Assembly: GCA_023140195.1 (NCBI GenBank)
Contig: JAGLME010000026.1
Span: 1-64,000, forward strand
DNA: 64,000 nucleotides
Direction of reading: 5' to 3'
Origin: Thermoplasmata archaeon
GTDB lineage: Archaea > Thermoplasmatota > Thermoplasmata > RBG-16-68-12 > SOIM01
Below the pieces are notes generated by a model. The model saw only the letters and a program-made list of their open reading frames with translations. It searched no databases and was not told where the DNA came from. Numbering within the stretch: the first letter of the stretch is position 1; every line of letters starts with the position of its first letter. Of the stretch, positions 43,501 to 51,283 are shown in pieces. Made by a program: the position numbers and the translations under genes.

Positions 43501-44547
43501 GATACTGGCACTGGGAACTCCAACATCCTCAGCGCCAACTACACGGACGGGGCCGCCAACTGGGCCACGAGCACACCTCTGCTTGCGACTGATGGAACTT
43601 ACGATGGACCCGTTGAGGGCGTGACCATTCTCATCGATACGACAACCTGGACACTCGGATTGCATGACATCTGTGTTTACGGCGAGGACATATATGGGAA
43701 CGCCGACCTCACAGCCAACCAATGCGCTCAGATGGACATCATAGCCTTTGGGCCGATCCCACCGATCATGATGGACGCTCAGCTCACGGGTGTGGGACTT
43801 GCGGACGTTCTGGTGACCTGGCAGGCGTCAGGCGATGATGGGACCGGATTGGACAATGTCGTGGAGTACGAGATCTACACCAGCAACATCTACGGCGGAC
43901 CTTACAGTCTGGTCACAACGATACCTGCTGTCGACCAAGCCACGTACCAATACACTTGCACAGGATGCGGCTATGGGGACCCCGACAACCACTTCTTCTA
44001 CGTCAGGGCGTTCAATGGCATCGAGTACTCCGCCTCTCCGAACAAGGCAGGCAAGTTCACCAGACATCTGACCGTTGGCCAGCACCTCGTATCCGTACCT
44101 CTGGTCACATCGGATACTTCGATCGGTTCGGTTCTCCAGACAATCCAGTTCGACAAGGCATGGACATATGTCGCTGCCGATACAGCTGACCCCTGGAAGT
44201 CCTACAATGAGGTGAAGCCGTACAAGGGCGATCTGTGGAACATCGACCACACTCAGGCCTTCTGGGTCAACGTTCTCGTAGAGGACGATTGGGTCGTTGC
44301 CGGTCTGGTTCCGGTGTTCAGTCAGATGCAGCTTTACGCGGGTTGGAACCTTGTTTCGTTCCCGTCATTCAATCCTCTCTATACGGTCGGACAACTGAAG
44401 CTGGACATAGCGGCTCTGGACGTGGAAGGTTATGATCCGGGTGTTCCGTATTGCCTTACGGGTCTGGGCGACCTTGATATGATCACCGCAGGCAAGGGCT
44501 TCTGGATCTACGTCGCCGTGAACACGGTCTGGGACATCATCCAGTAG
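40516..44547 (+). CDS. Giant secreted protein: thioredoxin-like, Ig-like repeats and shared C-terminal domain
   Basis: A 1343-aa exported protein. A signal segment (about 8-27) is followed by a thioredoxin-like domain with WCQFC (Cys58, Cys61) and the cis-Pro-like TGYPTMIVDGG. A second alpha/beta domain (about 300-510) begins VLVVDGNDADNFAWDFDHYD. An Ig-like unit comes next, then four repeats of about 105-115 residues with DxxPPEIY, ANYTVGAANWPGT and GWAEASYDICVYAWD patterns, each holding a pair of cysteines. A fibronectin-like unit precedes the last 160 residues, starting LVSVPLVTSD and containing AGWNLVSFPSFN. That final domain also ends the proteins at 51284 and 61031. GGAGGAG precedes the ATG. 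Likely envelope-attached; the CxxC suggests redox or disulfide activity outside the cell. Confidence 0.85.
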   Translation: MWGHSKSVWAVLVCALFLLGSFAVVIGAPPEEPETNTGCWGGTSERTVIVEKFTADWCQFCPSQAFALNRLHDELGTDNIVVLEHHPSGSDAIYYAPSNTRRLWYGVTGYPTMIVDGGGYYNGVAIQNGQNGATLWSSGGTTKWQRYWDDRDAYQVEKDKTANMTITLTGNITSAGGRMNAHIYATDPIPETSLKVRFVVYESNIHLPLKGGGENYLHHRVYNHVVRLMLSDHTIPDGSFNQGDSIDVERTFTINAGWDIRTLGIAAFVQTDNPINFMYGNPPTTPRTNYAILQGAAMDFVPTGVLVVDGNDADNFAWDFDHYDEILTKGAIPHRNWDTYEPRTVDTENDNVRTMPSFTEIEDYRAVIWFESSDTNTLYASSRTALQSYLDAKGNLLITGEDIAYDASSGGWTTWLGNYLHATYVNDNGMGSNVDGILSDPITDGIVAMGITHTSPDVIGTSGSSEIFIFSASPMDIAAVRADHDTDSRVVYDAFDYFEATDIWDGNTQEEDLMRAMLDWMDGATPPDVDVLQPDGGEVIDKVTDYEIHWLALDVEMPETPVSIDYALDSGAPVWVSISTNEPNDGVYLWTTPNADTTKARVRVCAVDMVGQSNCVISDADFTIGAPTDTAPPEVFAVRLNGKVTEIVNPGDPVVLTAILDDDMSGPAGANYTIDAVLVGPMNALDGFFDTINETATATIDTSGWAEAIYSICVTDAVDYDSNVNTTNACASLEITLTPIDNDPPEIYALVDGQPSVLVPSGALVTLDARLMDKTQVDGANYTVGAANWPGTPLSAMDGAFDEADENVTTTVDTTGWAEASYDICVYAWDSMTNFNVTGSCPQIIVSSDFYPPEIYDVFINGAPTQSWDYDTTPPDFFLTATVDDSTTGNNNIGEANYTVGPSNWPGTKMFPIDMIYNNPVEDVQQIVTTPSQPGMYEYCVYAYDDKTNTNWTGSCATLYILDPDPPIVLNVLVNGSVSTVVPIGTPVTLEATVDDTGTGNSNILSANYTDGAANWATSTPLLATDGTYDGPVEGVTILIDTTTWTLGLHDICVYGEDIYGNADLTANQCAQMDIIAFGPIPPIMMDAQLTGVGLADVLVTWQASGDDGTGLDNVVEYEIYTSNIYGGPYSLVTTIPAVDQATYQYTCTGCGYGDPDNHFFYVRAFNGIEYSASPNKAGKFTRHLTVGQHLVSVPLVTSDTSIGSVLQTIQFDKAWTYVAADTADPWKSYNEVKPYKGDLWNIDHTQAFWVNVLVEDDWVVAGLVPVFSQMQLYAGWNLVSFPSFNPLYTVGQLKLDIAALDVEGYDPGVPYCLTGLGDLDMITAGKGFWIYVAVNTVWDIIQ

Positions 44548-44665
44548 GACGCTTTCGAATCCGAAATGTCGAGAATCGGCCAATTCCAGCCCGATGGCGT
44601 AAACCAAATTAACCCATATCGCATACGTCCATTCTAGACAAGGTCCACAATTGAGGAGGATTACC

Positions 44666-45103
44666 ATGCTAAGCGATCTTGGGACACTCGCTGAGGAGTA
44701 CTTCAGAAAGGAATTCAACTGTGCCGAAGCGCTGTCAAATGCCGTCGCGGAGAAATGTCACATCGAGTCCAGATCGATACCTCATATCGCTACGCCTTTT
44801 GGTGGGGGAATTGGTGGCAAGGGATCTCTCTGTGGATGCTTGACCGGCGGGATAATGGGTATAGGTCTCCTTTATGGAAGATCCGACCCCGAAGAGATGG
44901 AAAGGAAGAAGCTGTCCTACGAGAAGGCAAAGCTGTACTACGACAAGTTCGTGGAGAAGTTCGGATCCCCAAACTGCATCGACCTGTGCGGTGTGGACAT
45001 CTCGACCCAGGAGGGTATGGACAGGTTCCACAATGAAGGTCTCAGGGAGAATTGCGCCGAGTTCGTTAGGGGAGCCGGGAACCTGCTTTCTAAGATTCTC
45101 TGA
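44666..45103 (+). CDS. C_GCAxxG_C_C family putative redox protein
   Basis: The 145-aa protein shows the family pattern of scattered conserved cysteines: FNCAEALSNA, then GGGIGGKGSLCGCLTGGIMG, NCIDLCGVD and ENCAEFV. This group is thought to be redox-active or metal-binding and is often found in anaerobes; the reaction is not known. No membrane segment or signal is seen. The ATG at 44666 follows a strong GAGGAGGATT site, and the TTG at 44651 is not needed. The convergent ParB-like gene ends three bases beyond its stop. The promoter may be the AT-rich element near 44604-44613. Confidence 0.85.
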   Translation: MLSDLGTLAEEYFRKEFNCAEALSNAVAEKCHIESRSIPHIATPFGGGIGGKGSLCGCLTGGIMGIGLLYGRSDPEEMERKKLSYEKAKLYYDKFVEKFGSPNCIDLCGVDISTQEGMDRFHNEGLRENCAEFVRGAGNLLSKIL

Positions 45104-45106
45104 AGT

Positions 45107-45520
45107 TCATTCTCTGCCCAGCATCGGCCAAGGATTCTCAAGGAACTCCTTCATGTAGGCTGCCAACTTCTTGAATGGAATCCTCACGTGCTTGGTAAGC
45201 AACGGTGCCGGCTGGAAGACACCTTTCTTGGTCAGTTCAAACTGCAGATTCGTATAAGCGTCCACCACCACCGAAGATATCTCCGTTGCCCCATTCTTCT
45301 TCAAGGCCTCGAACCTGTGGTGGCCATCCAGGACCGCATAGAGGTCCTCCTTTGGATGTTTTATGACTATGATCGGCCTGGGCTGGTAGCCGTTCTGGAT
45401 CTTCTCGTGGAAAAATGATACACCATCCTCGACCGTCTTGCCGCCGGCCACTATTCTGTTGACCGGGAGATTCGTCGCGAACTTCTCTGGAAATGTGAAC
45501 GCCCTTAAGATGTCGACCAA
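45107..45520 (-). CDS. ParB/sulfiredoxin-fold protein
   Basis: A 137-aa stand-alone ParB N-terminal-like domain. The key signature is PRPIIVIKHPKEDLYAVLDG followed by HHRFEALKKNG, the GHHRxxA nucleotide-binding box. No helix-turn-helix DNA-binding half follows, so this is not a partition protein. Small proteins of this kind can be kinases, nucleases or CTPases. An in-frame stop lies just upstream, so the start must be the TTG at 45520 or later; GGAGAG lies about 20 bases before it. A TATA-like box is near 45565. Its role here is unknown. Confidence 0.8.
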   Translation of the reverse strand: MVDILRAFTFPEKFATNLPVNRIVAGGKTVEDGVSFFHEKIQNGYQPRPIIVIKHPKEDLYAVLDGHHRFEALKKNGATEISSVVVDAYTNLQFELTKKGVFQPAPLLTKHVRIPFKKLAAYMKEFLENPWPMLGRE

Positions 45521-45635
45521 GAGTTGTCACCCACTCTCCGCAACTTATCATTGCGTCGCCCACTTATAGATTTTCCTCTCTCATAGAAGCATCTGGACGG
45601 AGTTCTGTATGCTGCCAATCAGGTTGCTGGGTTCT

Positions 45636-46730
45636 TCATCGCTTTCTTCTAGTCAAAGCCAGGAACAGTATGGATACTAACAGGGCAACCATCGCCGAAG
45701 CCACCAGAATGTTCAGGCAGCCTATCTGGTTCTCTGTATCCGCCCCCATAATGTCATCCAGTTCTTCCACAGTTCCCTCGTTCCCGGCCAACGGAGTTCC
45801 CTCATCTTCCGTCGTTTCCCCTGCAACTTCTGGACTCTCCTGTTCGGATTGGGTAGGGTCAGGTGTCTCTGCGGGGTTCTGTGCAGGCGGGTCCTCTGTC
45901 ACAACAACAGGCGTCTCAGAGGGATCCTCAGAAGACGGATCTTCCGTCACAACAACTGGCGGATCATCCTGTATTACACCAGGTATCTCCGGCTCCTCAA
46001 CGGGAGTTTGTCCACCGCCGTCGCCCTTCTTTCCGTGGCCTCCGCCATGATCGCCCTTCGGCCCCTTACCGTGACCCTTTCCCTTGTCCTCTTCCATCAT
46101 CACCGTCACGTCATGTCCGTTCGGGCTCCAGTAGTTCAGTTCACCATCGGAGTTAAGACCATAGCCGTCGGAGTGTACCACGAAGATCTCTGACGGGTCG
46201 GGCCCGAGCGTCACTTCGACCAATAGGGTCGTGACATTGTTTCCCGACTCAGTTCCCTCCAACAAGCCCACTGGGTAGGTGACCCACGTGGCGTTGCCAG
46301 ATGGCGGATATACACCATGAGAACCTGCTGAGACAACATTCAGATAGAACGGGTTGAAGTCCACTCGGTCGAAATCAGCCAGGGTGAAGGTCATTGCACC
46401 GGGTGCTCCTCCTTGGATAACAACCTGTTCCATATCGTCCCCGGTCGTGTTCCCTCTGATTGCGAATAGAACATATGCGTCCACACTTTCCTCGCCCCTG
46501 TTCTCCACGGTCAGGTTGTACTGAACGGTCTCATTAGCCTCGTACTTGACGGCGTAGACCCAGCTCTCGTTTATCCACGGGTCGGTGTGATTTGCTTCGT
46601 ATTCACTCCCCTCAATGGTCAGCCAAATATGTCCTCCCTGTTCCTGCGCACTGACGGATGGAATGATTGCCAGAGTTCCCCAAATGGCGACCACTGCAGC
46701 TAGAATCACTCCTATGAGTTTGGATTTCAT
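45636..46730 (-). CDS. Signal-peptide surface protein with Pro/Glu/Thr-rich stalk and C-terminal anchor
   Basis: A 364-aa envelope protein with a clear signal peptide (cleavage likely after SVSA near residue 28). A beta-rich, N-glycosylation-site-rich domain (about 30-215) follows, then a Gly/His/Lys stretch GKGHGKGPKGDHGGGHGKK and a Pro/Glu/Thr stalk with two similar VVVTEDP units. A final membrane helix (LVASAMVALLVSILFLAL) ends in a basic tail. This is the layout of a cell-wall-spanning stalked protein anchored by its C-terminus. The His/Gly-rich patch might bind metal, which is a guess. GGGAG lies just before the ATG at 46730. The binding partner is unknown. Confidence 0.8.
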   Translation of the reverse strand: MKSKLIGVILAAVVAIWGTLAIIPSVSAQEQGGHIWLTIEGSEYEANHTDPWINESWVYAVKYEANETVQYNLTVENRGEESVDAYVLFAIRGNTTGDDMEQVVIQGGAPGAMTFTLADFDRVDFNPFYLNVVSAGSHGVYPPSGNATWVTYPVGLLEGTESGNNVTTLLVEVTLGPDPSEIFVVHSDGYGLNSDGELNYWSPNGHDVTVMMEEDKGKGHGKGPKGDHGGGHGKKGDGGGQTPVEEPEIPGVIQDDPPVVVTEDPSSEDPSETPVVVTEDPPAQNPAETPDPTQSEQESPEVAGETTEDEGTPLAGNEGTVEELDDIMGADTENQIGCLNILVASAMVALLVSILFLALTRRKR

Positions 46731-47006
46731 ACTCCCCTCTCCAGTTTGCCATCTACTTACTGGTACAAATCAGTTTTGCCCAAATCATGACTGGCTGTAC
46801 CTTGATGCCGACGCCAATAGGCATTAATAATGTGAAAAACCCGTTCCAATATCCATTTGAATGTAGTCTTTCTTAGGACATATTGACTCAGAACGGAGGA
46901 GGCAGGATAGAAGAAAGGTAACAAACCGAGAGTCCCGATCTCTCCCGTCGCATGACTCTCATTGCGACATTCATGCTTGTTCTCCTCTTTCTGGGCCACC
47001 AGTCGC

Positions 47007-47789
47007 CTAATGAATTCTCATGGCCTTCTTGATCACAGAATACGACTTGAAGGGTTTGAAACCCACCTTCGAGTAAGTGTGGACGGCTGGATAGTTGTCC
47101 TTCAACACGTGTATCAATGCTCTATCACTTCTCTTTAGTATCTCTTCCACAAGAGCGGAGACGACCGATGTTGCATATCCTCTGTTCCTGTGGTCCTTGT
47201 GTGTTGCCACAACACCGATGTTGCTGCCGAAATCGATGAACCGGGTATTGCCGAACGATAGAGCCTCGCCATCCACCTTGATCCCCAGCCAGAGCTGGTC
47301 CCCCATGTTCTCCTTGACCTTGTCAGGCGTCATGTGAGCCCACCAGTCAGGGTAGGACTCCCTCATGATCTCGGATATCCGTTCTACATGCTCCATGGAC
47401 AGTTCCACCGGCTCATGCTCTCTGTGGACAATCTCTTCTCCCTTCTCCAGATGCATCAGGAACATCTCGTTCCTTATCTCTGGGTTGTATCTTTCCAGGA
47501 CCATGTCCTCACAATCCATAGGCGCCATCATCTCTATCTCTTCCTGGTCGAGCTGATCCAGCAGGACCTCTACCGCCTCACGTCCACCTCTAACTTGCAC
47601 AATGGAATCCTTGAAAACGAGCATCATGCCCTCGATCTTGTCGTCATCAATCGCCATCAGGATCTTCGTGTCGTCCTTCGAGTACTTCCAGTCCACTCTG
47701 AACCAGTGATAGTTCATTGGGTCCTTGTTGACGTGTTGCCAGAATCTCTCTTCCGAATGGTCGTCGAGATCCATCACCTGGAGGGTCAT
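47007..47789 (-). CDS. GNAT family N-acetyltransferase
   Basis: A 260-aa protein whose C-terminal half (about 125-255) is a GNAT fold. Motif A is seen as IGVVATHKDHRNRGYATSVV, with the acetyl-CoA loop HRNRGYA, and the late YSKVGFKPFKSYSVI is typical. The N-terminal half looks like a degenerate second lobe. The substrate cannot be told; amino groups of proteins, amino acids or small molecules are all possible. The start is the ATG at 47789 behind GGAGGGGG; an ATG seven codons earlier overlaps the upstream gene. The zinc-ribbon gene ends 4 bases before it, so they form an operon. Confidence 0.85.
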   Translation of the reverse strand: MTLQVMDLDDHSEERFWQHVNKDPMNYHWFRVDWKYSKDDTKILMAIDDDKIEGMMLVFKDSIVQVRGGREAVEVLLDQLDQEEIEMMAPMDCEDMVLERYNPEIRNEMFLMHLEKGEEIVHREHEPVELSMEHVERISEIMRESYPDWWAHMTPDKVKENMGDQLWLGIKVDGEALSFGNTRFIDFGSNIGVVATHKDHRNRGYATSVVSALVEEILKRSDRALIHVLKDNYPAVHTYSKVGFKPFKSYSVIKKAMRIH

Positions 47790-47793
47790 ATCT

Positions 47794-47979
47794 TCATTCC
47801 CCCTCCTCATTTAGAGATATCTTGAATTTCTCATAGGACTCCCAATCATCGAATGTGACCGCCGGTCCGGTATGGTCACATTCTCTGCAATGGTACGAAC
47901 CCACGAACGCGCCTTTGGCTGAGAAGATCGCATCAAGGTCTCTGCCTCCACATTCCAGGCAAGCCGTTATCTGCTCCAT
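47794..47979 (-). CDS. Small zinc ribbon protein
   Basis: A 61-aa soluble protein with one zinc ribbon: MEQITACLECGGRDLDAIFS, then SYHCRECDHTGPAVTFDDWE. It ends in a short helix (YEKFKISLNEEGE). Similar mini-ribbons are common in archaea with no known role. Start: ATG 47979 puts the first CxxC near residue 7. ATG codons at 48003 and 48006 fit the TATA-like box (48045-48053) somewhat better and remain possible. It is co-transcribed with the GNAT gene downstream. Confidence 0.75.
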   Translation of the reverse strand: MEQITACLECGGRDLDAIFSAKGAFVGSYHCRECDHTGPAVTFDDWESYEKFKISLNEEGE

Positions 47980-48044
47980 GTTCCGACAAACATCATAATG
48001 CATCATGTTAGATGTACATTTTGAGGGCAGTTATGCGGGGTTAC

Positions 48045-48053
48045 CTATTTATT
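48045..48053. promoter_or_regulatory. TATA-like element between the zinc-ribbon and LiaI-like genes
   Basis: CTATTTATT on the plus strand, AATAAATAG on the minus strand. It is centred 27 bases before ATG 48076 of the two-helix membrane protein and about 43 bases before the ATG at 48006 on the other strand, so it may be shared. Confidence 0.5.
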
Positions 48054-48075
48054 CTCCATCTGAGATAACATGCAC

Positions 48076-48276
48076 ATGGTCGACGAACACCGCGTGACCA
48101 GCACGGAGATAACTTCCAAGACCGGAGGGATATTCTGGGGGATCGTGTTCCTGATAATCGGTCTGGTCTGGCTGCTGGCGGCTTTGGATGTCATCACGGC
48201 GGATCTGAACATAGTCCTGCCTTTGGTCGTCATTCTCGCAGGGGTATATCTCCTCGTCACCAAGATGATGCGATGA
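48076..48276 (+). CDS. Two-helix membrane protein resembling the LiaI/LiaF TM domain
   Basis: A 66-aa protein: a short polar start, then GGIFWGIVFLIIGLVWLLAA and ADLNIVLPLVVILAGVYLLV as two membrane helices joined by a short loop, ending KMMR. The pattern of a Gly-Ile-Phe opening helix, a middle polar turn and a Pro-containing second helix resembles the small TM unit found in LiaI/LiaF- and PspC-associated membrane-stress proteins. I infer this from pattern only. ATG 48076 fits the TATA spacing; ATG 48070 is possible. The three genes that follow on the same strand form an SPFH-centred cluster, which makes an envelope-stress role plausible. Confidence 0.7.
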   Translation: MVDEHRVTSTEITSKTGGIFWGIVFLIIGLVWLLAALDVITADLNIVLPLVVILAGVYLLVTKMMR

Positions 48277-48340
48277 TCCGTGCCAGGATTCCATCAAAAC
48301 ATTCTTAACCACAGTTTCTGTTATCAAAAAAGGTGCTCCT

Positions 48341-48871
48341 ATGCCAGATTTGAGGGTCAGAGTAGAACAAGAGCGGGGGCTACTGAAGAGGATACAGCTT
48401 CACGTTCCGGGTTTTGCAGGCTACCGCAGGAAGGAGGACATTCGAACGGCGGACAACATGCTCCGCATCCAGATGGCCAACATGCTCCAGGACACTCGGA
48501 GGTCCGTGGAGGACGCACGGGAGTCGTTGGCAGAGAATTACGTTCTTGAGGTAATGGACAAGATCGGAGGTCTGATCTCAGAATTCCAGACGCTGGAAGG
48601 AAAGGTCCGCCATGCGGAAGGAGGATATTCGGGGATATCGGCCGCCATAAGAATCCAGGAGGACGAGTTGAACCACCTCTATGAGTACGACACTGCTCTG
48701 CTCGATACCTGCGTCAACATGGACATGGAGGCCAAGTCTCTGAGAGACTCCGCCATTGGCAGCGACGGTCTTCCCGAGAAGGTAAACAACCTTCGCAATA
48801 TGCTTCGGGACTTCGAGGACAACTTCGAGGCCAGAATGAACGCCATTACACGTACGGATGTGATCAGATGA
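48341..48871 (+). CDS. Helical protein coupled to the SPFH protein
   Basis: A 176-aa, almost fully helical soluble protein. The opening contains HVPGFAGYRRKEDIRTADNM, followed by long charged helices (residues 35-175). The PG(Y/F)xGY...ADxxLR type opening is one I associate with bacterial proteins encoded beside SPFH and zinc-ribbon genes, but I cannot name a family with certainty. It may be a coiled-coil partner, comparable in place to PspA in bacterial operons. Its stop overlaps the start of the SPFH gene (ATGA), so the two are translated together. The ATG at 48341 is the only good start. Confidence 0.75.
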   Translation: MPDLRVRVEQERGLLKRIQLHVPGFAGYRRKEDIRTADNMLRIQMANMLQDTRRSVEDARESLAENYVLEVMDKIGGLISEFQTLEGKVRHAEGGYSGISAAIRIQEDELNHLYEYDTALLDTCVNMDMEAKSLRDSAIGSDGLPEKVNNLRNMLRDFEDNFEARMNAITRTDVIR

Positions 48872-49974
48872 GTTTGTTCGGTTCAGAGACGTTCGCATGG
48901 GAGGAGGCTGGAAAGAGGGGAATGATCCTCTGGCGCCACCCCCGGAACATAAGGTTGAACGACAACATAGTCGTGAGGGAGGACGAGATCGCTGTCTTCT
49001 ACAGGGACGGAAAGGCCATGGCATACATCGACCGCCCTGACAGGTATGCGCTCACAAGCATCAACGCCCCCATCGTGGGCAGGATAGTCAAGTTCCTCAG
49101 CGGCGTAGAGCAGAGGGCAGAGGTCTATTACATCCAGAAGAAGCCTTTTGACGGTAAGTTCGGTTCAAAGCAACCCTACCAGTTCAGAGATCCAGAGTTC
49201 CATGTTGTGAGTCTGAGGGTGTTCGGCCAGTTCAGGTACAAGGTCTCCTCGCCGGAGAATTTCATCAACCAGTTCGTGGGGACCATGAGCTTCACGTCTG
49301 CCGCCGAGGTCGAGGGCAGGATCAAGGAACAGATGGTTGTGGTTGCGTACGACAGCCTGGGAGAGATCAAGAAGCGCGGCATGGCCGTGCTGGACCTTGC
49401 CGCCAACTTGGAGGAGATAGAGCAGATTATCCTCTCCAAGTGCAACGACCATTTCGCACAATACGGTATCGAGATAGTCAAGATAAGCGGGCTCAACATC
49501 AACCTTCCTGAAGAGGTCCAAGAAGCAGTGGATGCAAGGTCCTCGATGGCAATTACAGGAACTGGATACACGCAGTACCAGACCGGCCAGGCGATGAGGG
49601 ACGCTGCCGAGAACCCCGCGGGTGGAGGCGCTGGTGCCGGCGTGGGAATAGGCGCAGGTATCGGCATGGGCTATCAGATTGCAGACACGATGCGTCAACC
49701 TTCGGCAACCCCGGGTGCGCCGTGCATCAAGTGCGGTGGGATCATCCCAACAGGTTCCCAGTTCTGCAACGTCTGCGGAGCCAGACAGTTAGAGGGCACT
49801 GCATGCCCCAATTGCGACAAGGTGGTTGCCAAGGGCAACAAGTTCTGCCCCGAATGCGGGACGTCCATGTCGGCCAAGGTGCCGTGTCCCAAGTGCGGTG
49901 CGGAGATATCCAGAGGCAGCAAGTTCTGCAATGAATGTGGCGCCACTCTAGCTGAGACCCCAGAAGAGAAATAG
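48868..49974 (+). CDS. SPFH-domain protein with three C-terminal zinc ribbons (YdjI-like)
   Basis: A 368-aa protein matching the COG4260/YdjI group. The SPFH/band 7-like domain (about 20-240) contains VREDEIAVFYRDGKAMAYID, DPEFHVVSLRVFGQFRYKVS and the late EIVKISGLNINLPEEV. A Gly-rich linker GGGAGAGVGIGAGIGMG follows. Three zinc ribbons then come in a row: CIKCGGIIPTGSQFCNVCG, CPNCDKVVAKGNKFCPECG and CPKCGAEISRGSKFCNECG. There is no membrane helix, so membrane contact would be peripheral. The family scaffolds membrane microdomains and sits in phage-shock/Lia-like loci in bacteria. It overlaps the upstream helical protein by four bases; the zinc-ribbon membrane protein follows. Confidence 0.9.
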   Translation: MSLFGSETFAWEEAGKRGMILWRHPRNIRLNDNIVVREDEIAVFYRDGKAMAYIDRPDRYALTSINAPIVGRIVKFLSGVEQRAEVYYIQKKPFDGKFGSKQPYQFRDPEFHVVSLRVFGQFRYKVSSPENFINQFVGTMSFTSAAEVEGRIKEQMVVVAYDSLGEIKKRGMAVLDLAANLEEIEQIILSKCNDHFAQYGIEIVKISGLNINLPEEVQEAVDARSSMAITGTGYTQYQTGQAMRDAAENPAGGGAGAGVGIGAGIGMGYQIADTMRQPSATPGAPCIKCGGIIPTGSQFCNVCGARQLEGTACPNCDKVVAKGNKFCPECGTSMSAKVPCPKCGAEISRGSKFCNECGATLAETPEEK

Positions 49975-50017
49975 GTCGGGACGAAATCTTATTCTATCCC
50001 TATTCGATTCCCACACG

Positions 50018-51142
50018 TTGAGTTCTGAACCCACGACCGAGACAGAAGGCGCTGACGAGTTCCGCTGTACCTCTTGCGGCGCTGGACTGACCTACAAGCC
50101 AGGCACGCTCAAGATGAAGTGCCCTTACTGCGGCTCCGAGAACGAGATACCCAAGGATTTCCAGCGGATCGAAGAGCAGAAGATCGAAGACCTTCCTGTA
50201 ATGCCCGCCCTTTCCACAACAGGTTTCGGTGTCCAACAGAGAAGTTTCAAGTGTGAGCGCTGTGGAGCCATTCAGTCCATCGACCCCAAACTGATCGCCG
50301 TCAAATGTGCTTTCTGCGGTTCCGATGCCATTCTTGAGACCCCCAGCAACTCTAAGATGGTTCGACCTACCGCTCTCGTCCCGTTCGCCATCAACGCCGA
50401 GGTCTCAAAGCAGAAGTACCTGGATTGGTTGAAGAAGCTGTGGTTCAGGCCTGGTGATCTGAAAAGGACGGCCTCCCAGGCTGGAGTTTCAGGAGTCTAT
50501 GCGCCGTTCTTCACATTCGACGCCCAGGCTGAGTCGGACTGGAGCGGCTGGCGGGGGACGTACTACTACACAACTGAGACATACACAGTAACGGTGGACG
50601 GAAGGCCACAGACGAGGACAAGGCAGGTCCAACACACTAGATGGAGCTACCGTTCGGGGCACCACTCACAGTTCTACAATGACATCCTGGTGAACGCATC
50701 CAGAGGCCTTCCGGAGAAGTACCTGAAGAAGATATATCCATTCCATCTAAACGGTTTGATCGGTTATTCGACCGAGTTCCTGGCCGGATTCAGCGCGGAG
50801 GAGTACACAAAGAACCCTGTGAGCCTGTGGTTGACTGCCAGACAGGTGATGGCGAGCTCGGAGAGGAATGCGTGCTCGAGGGAACTTAACGGTGATACCC
50901 AAAGGGGTCTGCACGTCAATACACAGCTCAACGATCCCAAGTGGAAGCACATCTTGTTGCCCGTTTTTGTCTCAAGCTACCTGTATCGCGGAAAGAGGTA
51001 CAACTTCCTGGTGAACGGACAGACCGGCGAGGTGCAAGGTGAGGCTCCGTTGAGCTGGGCGAAGATCGGTGGATTGATTGCGGCGGTCGCTGGGATCATC
51101 GGTGGTGTGGTGCTTTTGGGACGATACTTGGGGTGGTTTTAA
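50018..51142 (+). CDS. Zinc-ribbon membrane protein resembling YdjG
   Basis: A 374-aa protein with two zinc ribbons at the N-terminus (CTSCGAGLTYKPGTLKMKCP ending CPYCG, and CERCGAIQSIDPKLIAVKCA ending CAFCG). A large domain follows (about 115-340) containing GVYAPFFTFDAQAESDWSGW, a Tyr/Thr-rich strand region and RWSYRSGHH. One C-terminal membrane helix (IGGLIAAVAGIIGGVVLLGR) ends the protein. The layout matches Bacillus YdjG, which is encoded with PspA-like YdjF and SPFH protein YdjI. The start is a TTG at 50018; no in-frame ATG fits. It lies 43 bases after the SPFH gene on the same strand and probably closes the operon; a T-run follows. Confidence 0.85.
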   Translation: MSSEPTTETEGADEFRCTSCGAGLTYKPGTLKMKCPYCGSENEIPKDFQRIEEQKIEDLPVMPALSTTGFGVQQRSFKCERCGAIQSIDPKLIAVKCAFCGSDAILETPSNSKMVRPTALVPFAINAEVSKQKYLDWLKKLWFRPGDLKRTASQAGVSGVYAPFFTFDAQAESDWSGWRGTYYYTTETYTVTVDGRPQTRTRQVQHTRWSYRSGHHSQFYNDILVNASRGLPEKYLKKIYPFHLNGLIGYSTEFLAGFSAEEYTKNPVSLWLTARQVMASSERNACSRELNGDTQRGLHVNTQLNDPKWKHILLPVFVSSYLYRGKRYNFLVNGQTGEVQGEAPLSWAKIGGLIAAVAGIIGGVVLLGRYLGWF

Positions 51143-51179
51143 GAGACTGGCACCCAAAGGCACTTCATTTCCAATATCC

Positions 51180-51187
51180 ATTTTTTG
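51180..51187 (+). terminator. T-run after the SPFH operon
   Basis: ATTTTTTG about 38 bases after the stop of the YdjG-like gene. Archaeal termination often uses T-runs without a hairpin, and none is seen here. Confidence 0.4.
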
Positions 51188-51283
51188 TACTAGAACGTGT
51201 CCATTCTCATGATAGTCAAGCTCTCAGTGCGTACACAATTCCTATTAAGAATCGCCGATTTAGTCGTATTGAGGGACATTAGG

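Noticed and set aside
45107-45520. Chromosome partition protein ParB
   Set aside because: Only the ParB/sulfiredoxin-like domain is present; there is no DNA-binding half, no ParA neighbour and no parS-like repeats.
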